Assembly (NCBI GenBank): GCA_963932465.1
Contig: OZ010787.1
Location: 12,273,284 to 12,337,283, forward strand
Length of the DNA: 64,000 nucleotides
Source of the DNA: Maratus speciosus
Taxonomy: Eukaryota > Arthropoda > Arachnida > Araneae > Salticidae
Direction: 5' to 3'
Positions 35,706 to 47,566 of the stretch are shown piece by piece. The notes under the pieces were generated by a model. The model saw only the letters and a list, made by a program, of their open reading frames with translations. It did not search any database and was not told where the DNA came from. Position 1 is the stretch's first letter, and each line of letters opens with the position of its first letter. A program made the translations under genes and the position numbers.

Positions 35706-36129
35706 CAAAAATGTTTTTAAAAAGTTCAATTAGATTTAAAATAAAAGTATACAATCATATCAATCAATCAATCAACCAATCAAGATTTCAAATACAAGTA
35801 ATCAATCAATCATATTAATTCAAATTCAAGTCAATTCAAGTATTACAAGTTAGCAGAAAAAATTACAATTTATCAAAAGTGAGTTTGCGTATCTATCTGT
35901 ATATTAGACTTTAAAACTTTCACCATGTTTTCGTTTAGTATATATGTATTGTAACTTTCAGTATGCTTTAGTTAAATAATTATAAATCTTTATGTTATCA
36001 TCCTACCCTCATTATACACTTCGAAACGTTAATAGCGATATATTAATAAGTTCCTCAGTTTAAAAATATTTTAAAAAATTAACTTAATAAAGTATTCAAA
36101 AATACTATAAGATGGTCAAAATTTGATAT

Positions 36130-37065
36130 ATGCATCCCAAAAAATAATAAATTTACCATGTCTGAACTGAGAAAAGAAACGTTTAACTTGTCGCATTTCA
36201 CATAGTGACGTAATCGACATTACGTGCCTCCCCCCTTCATACCTTCTAAATGATCTATCTACAATCAGGTTGTATTATCAGTCATGTGATCTAACTAATA
36301 TGAGTTATTAACAAGACACTAATCCTTTTCATCTCACTCTGCGGATATTTTCTTCAAAGTCTATTATTTTGTAAAATCTTAAGTAACATGTTATTATATA
36401 TTTGCAAACAAAATCCTATTAAATAACTTTCTTACTCTAGTGAACAAAGATTGATTTTTATACTGCTAAAGTATGATCATTCATTGTTTAACTGGATAAT
36501 AATATATTTAGAAGTAACTTAAATTTCGTATAAAAGCGAAGTTTTTTATTACATCATTCATAGAATTCAAGTATGAGTATTAACCAAGTTTTATATATTA
36601 TAATACGCTATACCAACATTGCAAAAACTTTAAAAAACAACTATACTTCAACATTCATATAAAAAGCAACAAATTATATATTCATACAACATATTATTAT
36701 TCGATATGTACTTATCGAAAAATAGTGGGACTTACCGTACTTAGAGTCAGAAAAGAAATACTCAGTTTATCAGATTGCAAATCATGACGTAATCGATAAG
36801 ATATCACGTGCTTCCATCGTGCCTTCTGGAATGTTCAATGTACAATCAGACTATGTTATCAAGTCACGAGGTCTAACTGATATGAGTTGTTAACACGACG
36901 TCAGCCATTTTCAATTTAGTTCTTGAATATGTAGGTTGAATATTTTCTTCAGTCTTATTTTGTGAAATCTTAAGTGCCAGGATATCACGTATTTGCAAAC
37001 AAAAATCCTATTAAAAATTCTCTCACCATTGTGAACAAAGATTGATTTTCATAGTATTTGAATTT
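36130..37065. repeat. ~590-bp-spaced direct duplication inside the arm
   Basis: A ~330-bp block at 36130-36480 recurs diverged at 36725-37065. Shared parts are GAAAAGAAA, GTGACGTAATCGA / ATGACGTAATCGA, a CTAACTAATATGAGTTATTAA stretch and CAAACAAAATCCTATTAAA. The copies contain several ACGT and CACGTG cores. The mirror copies are at about 39370-40300. Confidence 0.8.
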
Positions 37066-37284
37066 CGAATTGTTTAAACCAATCACACTCATTTCATTTC
37101 AAGCATAATTCATTCCTTGTGTAAGACAGAATACTATTTTCTCTTAAGACAGATAGGTATTCTTAATACCATACAATAGTGCAGACATCAGTCAAAGTAT
37201 TTAACCGTATAATCTAATTACATGACTGTTAAATTTATTTATTGTTGAAGTGCTAATTTCAGCATTAAACAAAAACTAAACCAT

Positions 37285-37680
37285 AAATTGTTCTATCACA
37301 ACCTTTTAAGGTATTGCATCATCCTTTAAAAATCATAATTTAGATTAAACTAATGAATCCTTAACCTAAAATATCATCAAAACTCAATTTGAAAAATAAA
37401 TTATTTGCTTGTTGAAACATCTAAAGATATTGCATCATCCCTAGAAAATCATATTTAGATTAAATTAATGAATCAATAATCTTGAATAACATCAAAACTC
37501 AATTTGAAAAATAAATTATTTGCTTGTTGTAGCCTCAAAATATTGCATCACCCTGAAAAATAAATCCTACATTGTTCAATCATAACCTTTTAAGATATTT
37601 CATCATCCTTTAAAAATCATAATTTAGATTAAATTAATGAATCCTTCATCTCAAATAAAATCAAAACCCAGTTTGAAAAG
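37285..37680. repeat. ~120-bp repeat series near the palindrome centre
   Basis: Three to four units carrying AATTTAGATTAAACTAATGA, CAAAACTCAATTTGAAAAAT and TATTGCATCATCC. The mirror copy lies at about 38750-39140. A short minus-strand frame at 38611-38793 is not a gene. Confidence 0.8.
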
Positions 37681-38045
37681 AAAACAATCTATTATTTTCA
37701 CTAAATTCTTACAAACATTTCATAATCAAATCATTCTAACACTCATTTTAAGCTTTTATATCTATTATTCAAATTAAAAATTATGCTAAATTGTCATTTT
37801 ATTCTAAATTCTAGCTAAATTCTGATCAACATACCTCAAATTCATTCAAAAATAAAAATTAACCAAGTCTGATTACAATCAATACAAATTGTCAACCTCA
37901 GAGGTATTAAAACCATTATTTTCAAAAATCCGCTCGCTAGGGGGCAGCACTGAGGAAAAAAGTTTAAAAAAATTAAATTTTAAGCATGTATAACTAAATC
38001 CGAGAAAAAAGACAAACACTATTAGTAGTGTGGAAAAGAGAGTTC

Positions 38046-38383
38046 CAAAACCGAATCCCTACTTTAAAAATTAAGCCCCCTCAAAAAAAATTAGCCCCTC
38101 TCAAAAAAATTTATCCCTTCCTACCCCTCCTACTGTAAGATGATTAAATAAAAAATACCCTTTCCCCTCTCACACTTTCTATAATTTTCTTCTAAACTAA
38201 TTATCTCCTACTATAGCATGATCTTTACATACTTTATTCTTATCTCACTATCAGATTATCTTATCTCACTATCCTATCTTATCTCCTTTCCGTCTGATAA
38301 GAACTTAACACTCTTCTCAAACCCTCTCGTACTATAGTACGATTTCCTCCTCCCTCCTCAATCCTCAATCCTCCCTGCGAATC
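38046..38383. other. Unpaired spacer at the palindrome centre
   Basis: 338 bp with no counterpart in the arms. Pyrimidine-rich, with several CTTATCTCACTATC-type repeats and a CCCCTC stretch. It is bounded on each side by GAAAAGAGAGTTC and its inverse. No gene. Confidence 0.85.
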
Positions 38384-40875
38384 GAACTCTCTTTTCCACA
38401 CTACTAATAGTGTTTGTCTTTTTTCTCGGATTTAGTTATACATGCTTAAAATTTAATTTTTTTAAACTTTTCTCCTCAGTGCTGCCCCCTAGCGAGCGGA
38501 TTTCTGAAAATAATGGTTTTAATACCTCTGAGGTTGACAATTTGTATTGATTGTAATCAGACTTGGTTAATTTTTATTTTTGAATGAATTTGAGGTATGT
38601 TGATCAGAATTTAGTTAGAATTTAGAATAAAATGACAATTTAGCATAATTTCTAATTTGAATAATAGATATAAAAGCTTAAAAATGAGTGTTAGAATGAT
38701 TTGATTATGAAATGTTTGTAAGAATTTAGTGAAAATAATAGATTGTTTTCTTTTCAAACAGGGTTTTGATTTTATTTGAGATGAAGGATTCATTAATTTA
38801 ATCTAAATTATGATTTTTAAAGGATGATAAAATATCTTAAAAGGTTATGATTGAACAATGTAGGATTTATTTTTCAGGGTGATGCAATATTTTGAGGCTA
38901 CAACAAGCAAATAATTTATTTTTCAAATTGAGTTTTGATGTTATTCAAGATTATTGATTCATTAATTTAATCTAAATATGATTTTTTAGGGATGATGCAA
39001 TATCTTTAGATGTTTCAACAAGCAAATAATTTATTTTTCAAATTGAGTTTTGATGATATTTTAGGTTAAGGATTCATTAATTTAATCTAAATTATGATTT
39101 TTAAAGGATGATGCAATACCTTAAAAGGTTGTGATAGAACAATTTATGGTTTAGTTTTTGTTTAATGCTGAAATTAGCACTTCAACAATAAATAAATTTA
39201 ACAGTCATGTAATTAGATTATATGGTTAAATACTTTGACTGATGTCCACACTATTGTATGGTATTAAGAATACCTATCTGTCTTAAGAGAAAATAGTATT
39301 CTGTCTTACACAAGGAATGAATTATGCTTGAAATGAAATGAGTGTGATTGGTTTAAACAATTCGAAATTCAAATACTATGAAAATCAATCTTTGTTCACA
39401 ATGGTGAGAAAATTTTTAATAGGATTTTTGTTTGCAAATACGTGATATCCTGGCACTTAAGATTTCACAAAATAAGACTGAAGAAAATATTCAACCTACA
39501 TATTCAAGAACTAAATTGAAAATGGCTGACGTCGTGTTAACAACTCATATCAGTTAGACCTCGTGACTTGATAACATAGTCTGATTGTACATTGAACATT
39601 CCAGAAGGCACGATGGAAGCACGTGATATCTTATCGATTACGTCATGATCTGCAATCTGATAAACTGAGTATTTCTTTTCTGACTCTAAGTACGGTAAGT
39701 CCCACTATTTTTCGATATGTACATATCGAATAATAATATGTTGTATGAATATATAATTTGTTGCTTTTTATATGAATGTTGAAGTATAGTTGTTTTTTAA
39801 AGTTTTTGCAATGTTGGTATAGCGTATTATAATATATAAAACTTGGTTAATACTCATACTTGAATTCTATGAATGATGAAATAAAAAACTTCGCTTTTAT
39901 ACGAAATTTAAGTTACTTCTAAATATATTATTATCCAGTTAAACAATGAATGATCATACTTTAGCAGTATAAAAATCAATCTTTGTTCACTAGAGTAAGA
40001 AAGTTATTTAATAGGATTTTGTTTGCAAATATATAATAACATGTTACTTAAGATTTTACAAAATAATAGACTTTGAAGAAAATATCCGCAGAGTGAGATG
40101 AAAAGGATTAGTGTCTTGTTAATAACTCATATTAGTTAGATCACATGACTGATAATACAACCTGATTGTAGATAGATCATTTAGAAGGTATGAAGGAGGG
40201 GAGGCACGTAATGTCGATTACGTCACTATGTGAAATGCGACAAGTTAAACGTTTCTTTTCTCAGTTCAGACATGGTAAATTTATTATTTTTCGGGATGCA
40301 TATATCAAATTTTGACCATCTTATAGTATTTTTGAATACTTTATTAAGTTAATTTTTTAAAATATTTTTAAACTGAGGAACTTATTAATATATCGCTATT
40401 AACGTTTCGAAGTGTATATATGAGGGTATGATGATAACATAAAGATTTATAATTATTTAACTAAAGCATAGTGAAAGTTACAATACATATATACTAAACG
40501 AAAACATGGTGAAAGTTTTAAAGTCTAATATACAGATAGATACGCAAACTCACTTTTGATAAATTGTAATTTTTTCTGCTAACTTGTAATACTTGAATTG
40601 ACTTGAATTTGAATTAATATGATTGATTGATTACTTGTATTTGAAATCTTGATTGGTTGATTGATTGATTGATATGATTGTATATTTTTATTTTAAATCT
40701 AATTGAACTTTTTAAAAACATTTTTGAATTTTTTTTTTCTTTAACTAGATTTTTATTTTTTAAATTTTGGAAAACTTCTTTATTTACTTTTTTAATTTTA
40801 ATTATTATAACTTTTTTTTCTTTTTACGTAAAAATATTTTATTAAGTATATATATGTATGCGTGTGAGTATATAC

Positions 40876-40907
<32 letters not shown>

Positions 40908-42369
40908 TAATCTATTGCTTCTATACGATAAAAGAGAAGATGTATATTTTTTTTTCTTTAACTAGATTTTTATTTTTTAAATTTTGGAAAACTTCTTTAT
41001 TTACTTTTTTAATTTTAATTATTATAACTTTTTTTCTTTTTACTTAAAAATATTTTATTAAGTATATATATGTATGCGTGTGAGTATATACATATATATA
41101 CATGTATATATATATATTAATCTATTGCTTCTATACGATAAAAAAGAAGATATATATTAAACTATAGCATGTTGAAAGTCATGTATATGTACAGGCAGGT
41201 AAACTCCCTTTTGCAAACTTAATTTATGAAGTTTTTAAATATTATTTTAATTTTGATAACTTAATTTTTTAAACTTTTTCAAAGTTTTAATTTTTTTAAT
41301 TTTGTAAACTCTATAATTTTTTCAAAGTTTTAATTTTAAATTTTATAAAGTTTTTTTTTTCAAAGTTTCAATTTTTTTAATTTTATAAAGTTGTTTTTTC
41401 AAAGTTTTAATTTTTTCAATTTTATAAAGTTTTTTTTTCAAAGTTTTAACTTTTAAATTTTATAAAAGTTTTTTTCTTTCAAAGTTTTAATTTTTAAATT
41501 TTATAAAGTTTTTTTTTCAAATTTTTAATTTTTTAAATATTATAAAGTTTTAATTTTAAATTTTATAAAGTTGTCTTCTTTCAAAGTTTTAATTTTTTAA
41601 ATTTTATAAATGTTTTTTTTTCTTTCAAAGTTTTAATTTTTATAAAAGTTTTTTTTTCTTTCAAAGTTTTAATTTTTAAATTTTAAAAAGTTTTTTTTTC
41701 AAACTTTTAATTTTTAAATTTTATAAAAGTTTTTTTTTTCTTTCAAAGTTTTAATTTTTAAATTTTATAAAGTTTTTTTAAACTTTTTAATTTTAAAAAG
41801 TAAAAATTATAATATTAAGATTATTAGTTTAATGTTTTAAACTTATGTTATATTTTTTATTTATTAAAGAATTGTTGTTTTCTTAAGTTATACATATGCA
41901 AATTATACTCTAACACTCTATTAAAAGTTCTAAAAGGTATAGCAAAATAAGCATACATATTAGTAATGATTGATTGATTGATATGACTGATTGATTAATT
42001 GATTGATATGATATATATTATGTTAATGGTTTTATTCTTTTTCGAAGAACAGTATTAACTTTTTCGAAGAATAGTATTAACTTTTAATTTTTGAAAAGTG
42101 TGAATCATAGTATTAAGATTTTTAGTGGGATATTTTTAATTATTATAGGATTGTTTATTTCTTTAGTTATACATGTACAAATTATAACATTCCATTAAAT
42201 GTTGCAATAGGGGGGGGGGGGGGTACCATACTCGAACACTTTGAAAAATAAACACACAGGTTAAAGAGGATAGGAATGCATTTTGTTTTAAACAATTCAT
42301 TTTGAATGGTGGTTTTATCCTTTTTGAAGAATTGTATGGTAACAGTTTTTATAAACAGGGTGAGTGATA

Positions 42370-44040
42370 AGTAAATATTATTTAATTGAATAGCATTAAT
42401 TAGACAAAATTTGAAATATTGTGTATTTTTCTTTTCAGTATAGTATTATATGAATACTTAGTAATTGTCTACTTAATTGAATACAATTTTTAGTAGAATG
42501 TTATATGAATACTTAGTAAATATTATTTAATTGGATACAATTACTTAAACAAAGTTTGACATATGTTATATTTTTTTCTTTTTAGTATAATATTATATGG
42601 ATACTTAGTAATTGTTTACTTAATTGAATACAATTTTTAGTAAAATGTTATATGAATACTTAGTAAATATTATTTAATTGAACACTATTACTTAGACAAA
42701 ATTTGAAATATTATACATGTTTTTTCTTTTAGTATAATATTATGTGAATACTCAATAAATATTATTTAAATGTGCACCATTACTTATAGGAAATTTGAAA
42801 TATTATGTATGTTTCTTTTCAGTATAGTATTATATGAATACTTAGTAATTGTCTACTTAATTGAATACAATTACTTAAACAAAGTTTGAAATATGTTATA
42901 TTTTTTTCTTTTTAGTATAGTATTATATGAATACTTTGTAAATGTTTACTTAATTGAATACAATTTTTAGTAAAATGTTATATGAATACTTAGTAAATAT
43001 TATTTAATTGAATATAATTACTTAAACAAAATTTGAAATATTATATTTTTTTTTCTTTTTAGTATAATATTAGCTGAATACTTAGTAATTATTTACTTAA
43101 TTGAATACAATTACTTAAACAAAATTTTGAAATATTATATTTATTTTTTCTTTTTAGTGTAATATTAGTTGAATATTTAGTAAATATTATTTAATTGAAC
43201 ATAATTACTTACACAAAATTTGAAATACGATATTTATTTTTTCTTTTTAGTAAAATATTATATGAATACATAGTAACTAATTTTTTAATTGAATACAATT
43301 TCTTAAACAAAATTAGAAATATGAAAATATTATTTAATCGAACACAATTACTTAGATAAAATTTGAAATATTATATATTTTTTTTCATTTTAGTATAATA
43401 TTATATGAATACTTAGTAACTATTTATTTAATTGAATACAATTTTTAGTAAAATGCTATATGAATACTTAATAAATATTATTTAATTGAACACCATTACA
43501 TAAACAAAATTTGAAATATTATATATTTTTTCTTTTTAGTAAAATATTATATGAATACTTAGTAAATATTTACTTAATTGAATACAATTTCTTAGACAAA
43601 ATTTGAAATATTAAATTTATTTTTCTTTTTAGTATAATATTAGTCTAATACTTAGTAACTATTTGCTTAATTAAACACAATAACTTAGACAAAATTTGAA
43701 ATATGATATTTATTTTTTCTTTTTAATACAATATTATATGAATACTTAGTAAATATTTACTTAGTTAAATACAATTTCTTAGAGAAAATTTGAAATATTA
43801 TACATTTTTTTTTCTTTTTAGTACAATATTATATGAATACTTAGTAACTATTATTTAATTGCTTATAATTATTTATACAAAATTTGAAATATGGTATGTA
43901 TTTTGCTTTTTAGTAAGATATTATATGAATACTTAGTAGATATTATACAGTAATTAGTATTAAATGTTTCAAAATGTTTTGCAATTACTGAAACATAATT
44001 TGAAATATTTACTCAATTGAATACAATTACTTAGACAAAA
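42370..44040. repeat. ~90-100-bp AT-rich tandem array (right arm)
   Basis: Mirror image of the 32160-34085 array, with slightly fewer units. Confidence 0.88.
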
Positions 44041-44048
44041 TTACTTTT

Positions 44049-44369
44049 CACCAACCAGACTCACTGTGCTATCATATTAAAACAAAAAATATTCTTGATG
44101 ATATGAAACATCATGCAAGCTTATTCGATTTCTCAGACTATCCAAAGCATCATTCGCTCTACTCAGATATCAATAAGAAGGTGATTGGCAAGTTCAAGGA
44201 TGAGCTTAATGGAGATTTAGCCCTTGAGTTCGTCGGTCTAAAATCCAAAATGTACTCCCTGAAATCTTTGAGTGAAGAAAAGAAGCGGGCGAAGGGTGTG
44301 TCTACACATGTTGTTCGACTGAAAATCAAGCATCAAGATTATTTAGAATGTCTACAACAAGTGAAAACA
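44049..44369 (+). pseudogene. pPolB fragment: Polinton family-B DNA polymerase, C-terminal fragment (right arm)
   Basis: Mirror copy of the left-arm fragment, on the plus strand and pointing toward the right terminus. It differs at three amino acids among those compared (Lys for Glu after the internal Met, Phe for Tyr in DFSDYP, Leu for Ser before the SEEKK stretch) and at two silent sites. Three of five changes alter the protein, which gives no sign of purifying selection. It is truncated at the same two points as its partner, so the truncation predates the inverted duplication. Confidence 0.9.
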
Positions 44370-44741
44370 TTTTTTTTTTTTTTTTTGTAAAACATTTTTT
44401 TACTTTTTTAAAATTTATATGTATTTTTAAACTTTTAAAATTTTGTTAAAACTTTTTTTAATTTTTAATTTTTTTTTTATTACATTTTGTAATTTTTCAG
44501 ACTAATAATTTTTTTTTTTCAAATATAAACACGCATATATAAACTTATACATGCATATAAACATATTAACTTTTAGACATTTATATATAAAAACATATAC
44601 TTATATACTATATATATATATTCATTTCGATAGATTTAGACATGCATGTTTAGCGACACTTAAACATTTATATCTATTAATTTATAAACACATATATACA
44701 TTTTTTTTTTTTTTTTTTACAGATGGTTATGTACATAGAGA

Positions 44742-44772
44742 TACATATATATATATGTGTGTGTGTGTGTGT
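44742..44772. repeat. (AT)n(GT)n microsatellite in the right arm
   Basis: Mirror of the (AC)n(AT)n tract at about 31432-31466. It causes a spurious Tyr/Ile-rich open frame at 44551-44778. Confidence 0.9.
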
Positions 44773-45374
44773 ACATAGCTTACTGACAAATATACTTACT
44801 AACACACGCATATATGTTAACAATCATTTTCAATGAAGTGGAAAACATGTATATTTAATAAAAACGAATTCATGTGCACACATCTTTTCAAGAAAATTTC
44901 AAAGAAAACGACAAAATGAGATAAAAATAATCAAGTGTTTCTAAACGAAACCGCTTTGACACCTTAATTCTTGATATATGCGTACATCTTTCTAGCAAAG
45001 TGTTAAACTGAACAACAACATGCTATTTTTAACTGTTATGATTTTGAGAAAGGATGAGTCTGATCATCGATTTCCCACTGATTGCGCGCTGATTGCGCAT
45101 CGATCGATCCTGTGGCCGTAGAACTCTCCTTTATCTACTACTAATCATAATTGTGCCAGCGTTTTTATTTCTGAAAAATTAAGCATAACAAATCTAATAG
45201 TTGTTTTGGGAATACACTTTTCTAAGTGTTTCTCCTTTTAGGCTCATGTCACTTGAAATCGGAAACTGTCCAAAAAAATGATTATTATGAACAAGTTAAA
45301 AATACATGTATATGACATATTCGAGTGCTTGAATTCCCAATATTTGGGATATTAATACGATGAAATGAGAAAAT

Positions 45375-45525
45375 ACTCAATCTATGGTTAAAAGCACATT
45401 TTAATAAATAATAGAAAAATATACCTCAATATATGGTTAAAAGCACATTTTAATAAATAATAGAAAATTATATCGCAATCTATGGTTAAAAGCACATTTT
45501 AATAAATAATAGAAAAATATTTTAA
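45375..45525. repeat. Three ~58-bp tandem units inside the hAT element
   Basis: TCTATGGTTAAAAGCACATT followed by TTAATAAATAATAGAAAAAT occurs three times. Confidence 0.9.
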
Positions 45526-45711
45526 TTTTATTCCTGCAGAGGTTTTTCAATTTTCCGGAAAATTTCATTTTTTTAATTGACACATTTCGAGTAAGCAGTG
45601 AATATATGTAAAAAAAGAAACAAGTATCGGTAAATCAACCAATCTAAGGGGGCACGAAAAATTTAAAGCGTCCCGGGTACAGAAATTTGCTAATAAGGCC
45701 CTGGACTGAAA

Positions 45712-46268
45712 CTACCTAAATCAAATGTAACATGTAAACTATATCTGTATTATAGTGCATAGCATATAGAAATTTGAATATAGTATAGGATTTGGATGTA
45801 TTCAGACCTATAAGAGACAATCGAGTTGCCTCGAGCCAATGGGTCGCGGCTGTCTCGTGGTTTGAACCTATCTAATCTCAGAATTTCTTAGATCTTAAAA
45901 TGCGAAGATCGCTATTCAAAAATAGATGTACACATACTCGTTCCGAAAAAATGAATATAATATTTAATCCAATATTTACAGATTTCAGAAACTAGTTCAG
46001 TAATTTTACAGAATTAAATTATTAAGCATTATGAATATATTTTGTGCTTAGTAAAATAAATTCATTAAGTAAAATTTATCAACTTCCCTTACCAATTTTT
46101 TTGAAAAAAATTGCAAAAAAAGCATCATATGTTTTTATTTATTAAATAAAGGAACTGAAACAAAGCATCATATACAGGTTTTAAGTTGAATTTTTAATTT
46201 TTTACAGGTTTGAAAGCATTTAGTTTTATCATCAGTTTACTATCCCGAATTATTTCGGGCAAATGTAA
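45712..46268. other. No gene seen
   Basis: A GGTTTGAACC stretch near 45872 looks like a Pol III B box, but no A box or cloverleaf accompanies it. The rest is AT-rich. Confidence 0.4.
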
Positions 46269-46269
46269 A

Positions 46270-46640
46270 AAGTTAAATATTAGTCTTCGTATGATATTTT
46301 TTCAAACAAAGAACAAAACAAAGTGATACCTGACATTCGGTACACTGGTATCTGATCTCTTTTCTTACTGGTTTACCTCTGAAGTCTTTTTTACGGGAGC
46401 ATAGAGCATACTGTCTCATTGGATTTGATTTTTTCTCAGTAGCAGGAATAATATCTGGAAAATGCCTTGAGGATAGCCTGAGGGATAAAGAACTAATACT
46501 GGCTCTTCTGGCTAACACTGGATGTGGCAGAAAACTCGTCACAATGATTTTCTGCAACTAGTTTTTCAACAAATTCCACTCTAAATTGCTTAGGTGATCT
46601 TGAACTTCCTGATTTGCAATACAAAATGTAGGAATTTCAC
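46270..46640 (-). pseudogene. piggyBac-like transposase, C-terminal fragment
   Basis: The C-terminal part reads RHFPDIIPATEKKSNPMRQ, then ALCSRKKDFRGKPVRKEIRY, QCTECQVSLCFVLCLKKYHT and a stop. This is the Cys-rich tail that follows the catalytic core in piggyBac/PGBD transposases. The first Cys of the first CxxC is Tyr (QYALC). An upstream stretch in another frame, SPKQFRVEFVEKLVAENH, is the usual helix before the tail, so a frameshift lies near 46525-46550. The catalytic core is absent. No CCC-starting terminal repeat or TTAA was found beside it. Confidence 0.85.
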
Positions 46641-46659
46641 AAAGCCAAATCCAATAAAT

Positions 46660-47566
46660 GTACGAAAATCTTCTAATAATTTCTTGATCTTTTTCTTGGT
46701 GTAAAATGAGCAGTTAAATGCTGGTCGACTTTTCAGGCCGAGTAAAAAGTGATAAAACAAATCGTACTGACAAATTTTGCTACGCTCTAATTATTATTAG
46801 TTTTCTCGAGATAATAATTAATTTCAATACATACGAACTCGAGATCATTCAAGATAATCAAGGAAATGGGTAAGTATTTCATGACAGAAAATATTTCACT
46901 TATTTTGATATTACAATGGCCAATTAATGCTTGCATATTAATAATTACATTGAGACACACTAGCTTATAAACAAAAAGAAATATCAATTTTTTAGTCAAG
47001 ATTAAACCGACTGCGAAAAAAAAATAATATAACAAAATAAAAATACAATTTTTCCATTTTATGGTATAATCAAATTTTTAAAATATTTAAAGACTGTGAG
47101 ATTCCATGTAGAAGTATCCCTAATTTCCCTTCAATTTGTTTTTTATTTATTTACTAACATTTTATTGTGACTGGCGATGAATATTTTTTTTTATTTCATA
47201 ACTTCAATATGTACTTTATAATAAAACAACCATTTATATATCAAGAAACATCAGCTGTATAATACTATAAACTATAATACTCGGAGAGTGGAGACAAACA
47301 TTTTGTTAGCCCATTTATTAAAATACATCCATCTTCTTTCATTGTATCATGAGAATAAAGAATTTTACATTGCCCGCGTACAAAAAGATTATCCTCCTTT
47401 AGTGCAGGTTGTAGGTCAATTTGGATAACTTACAATTTTAAAATAACTGTAGTTTTAAAACTCATTCTTAAGAAGCTTTTTCGAGAATTTACCCACCGAT
47501 GTGTAAGTAATTAAATATAGAATTATATAATAATTTTGTAACAGATTAAATTATTGATATATTATT
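46660..47566. other. No gene seen
   Basis: AT-rich interval. One open frame of 82 codons at 46787-47035 (minus) is hydrophobic and low in complexity, with no recognisable motif. Confidence 0.4.

Larger units (their letters stand above)
31060..38045 (+). repeat. Left arm of the Polinton palindrome
   Basis: In order from the outside: a ~740-bp terminal zone with (AC)n(AT)n near 31432; the polymerase fragment; a ~90-100 bp AT-rich array; a ~45-50 bp A-rich array; a ~205-bp duplicated segment; ATCAATCAATC runs; a ~590-bp-spaced direct duplication; a ~120-bp repeat series; and the spacer. The right arm shows the same order reversed. It is about 230 bp longer than the right arm, mostly through array differences. 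Confidence 0.93.
31060..45142. mobile_element. Palindromic Polinton/Maverick-derived element, 14.1 kb
   Basis: The termini are AGTAGTACATAAAGGAGAG on the left and AGTAGTAGATAAAGGAGAG read inward on the right. The six bases outside both ends are identical: AATCAT at 31054-31059 and 45143-45148. An AG start plus a 6-bp target duplication is the hallmark of Polinton/Mavericks. The element consists of two inverted arms (31060-38045 and 38384-45142) around a 338-bp spacer. Each arm holds a fragment of the Polinton-type family-B DNA polymerase. No integrase, ATPase, protease or capsid genes are visible. Normal Polintons are about 15-20 kb with shorter terminal repeats and many genes. This one has a similar length but is nearly a full palindrome. 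It must be non-autonomous. Confidence 0.92.
38384..45142 (-). repeat. Right arm of the Polinton palindrome
   Basis: Reverse complement of 31060-38045. Over the ~265 bp of polymerase coding sequence compared by eye there are five substitutions, so the arms are roughly 98% identical there. Indels cluster in homopolymers and arrays; a G-run of about 15 near 42211 replaces a short CCCC in the other arm. Confidence 0.92.
30949..45703. mobile_element. hAT-type element, split by a Polinton-derived insertion
   Basis: The left end is CAGGCCCTGATTATCG and the right end, read inward, is CAGGGCCTTATTAGC. The eight bases outside both ends are identical: GACTGAAA at 30941-30948 and at 45704-45711. An 8-bp duplication with CAGGG-type termini is the hAT signature. 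Without the 14.1-kb insertion, only about 111 bp (left) and 561 bp (right) remain. It was therefore a ~670-bp non-autonomous element. GGGGCACGAAAA-type motifs occur near both ends. Confidence 0.9.

Noticed and set aside
45835..45890. Possible SINE with B-box-like GGTTTGAACC
   Set aside because: No A box at the right distance and no cloverleaf.
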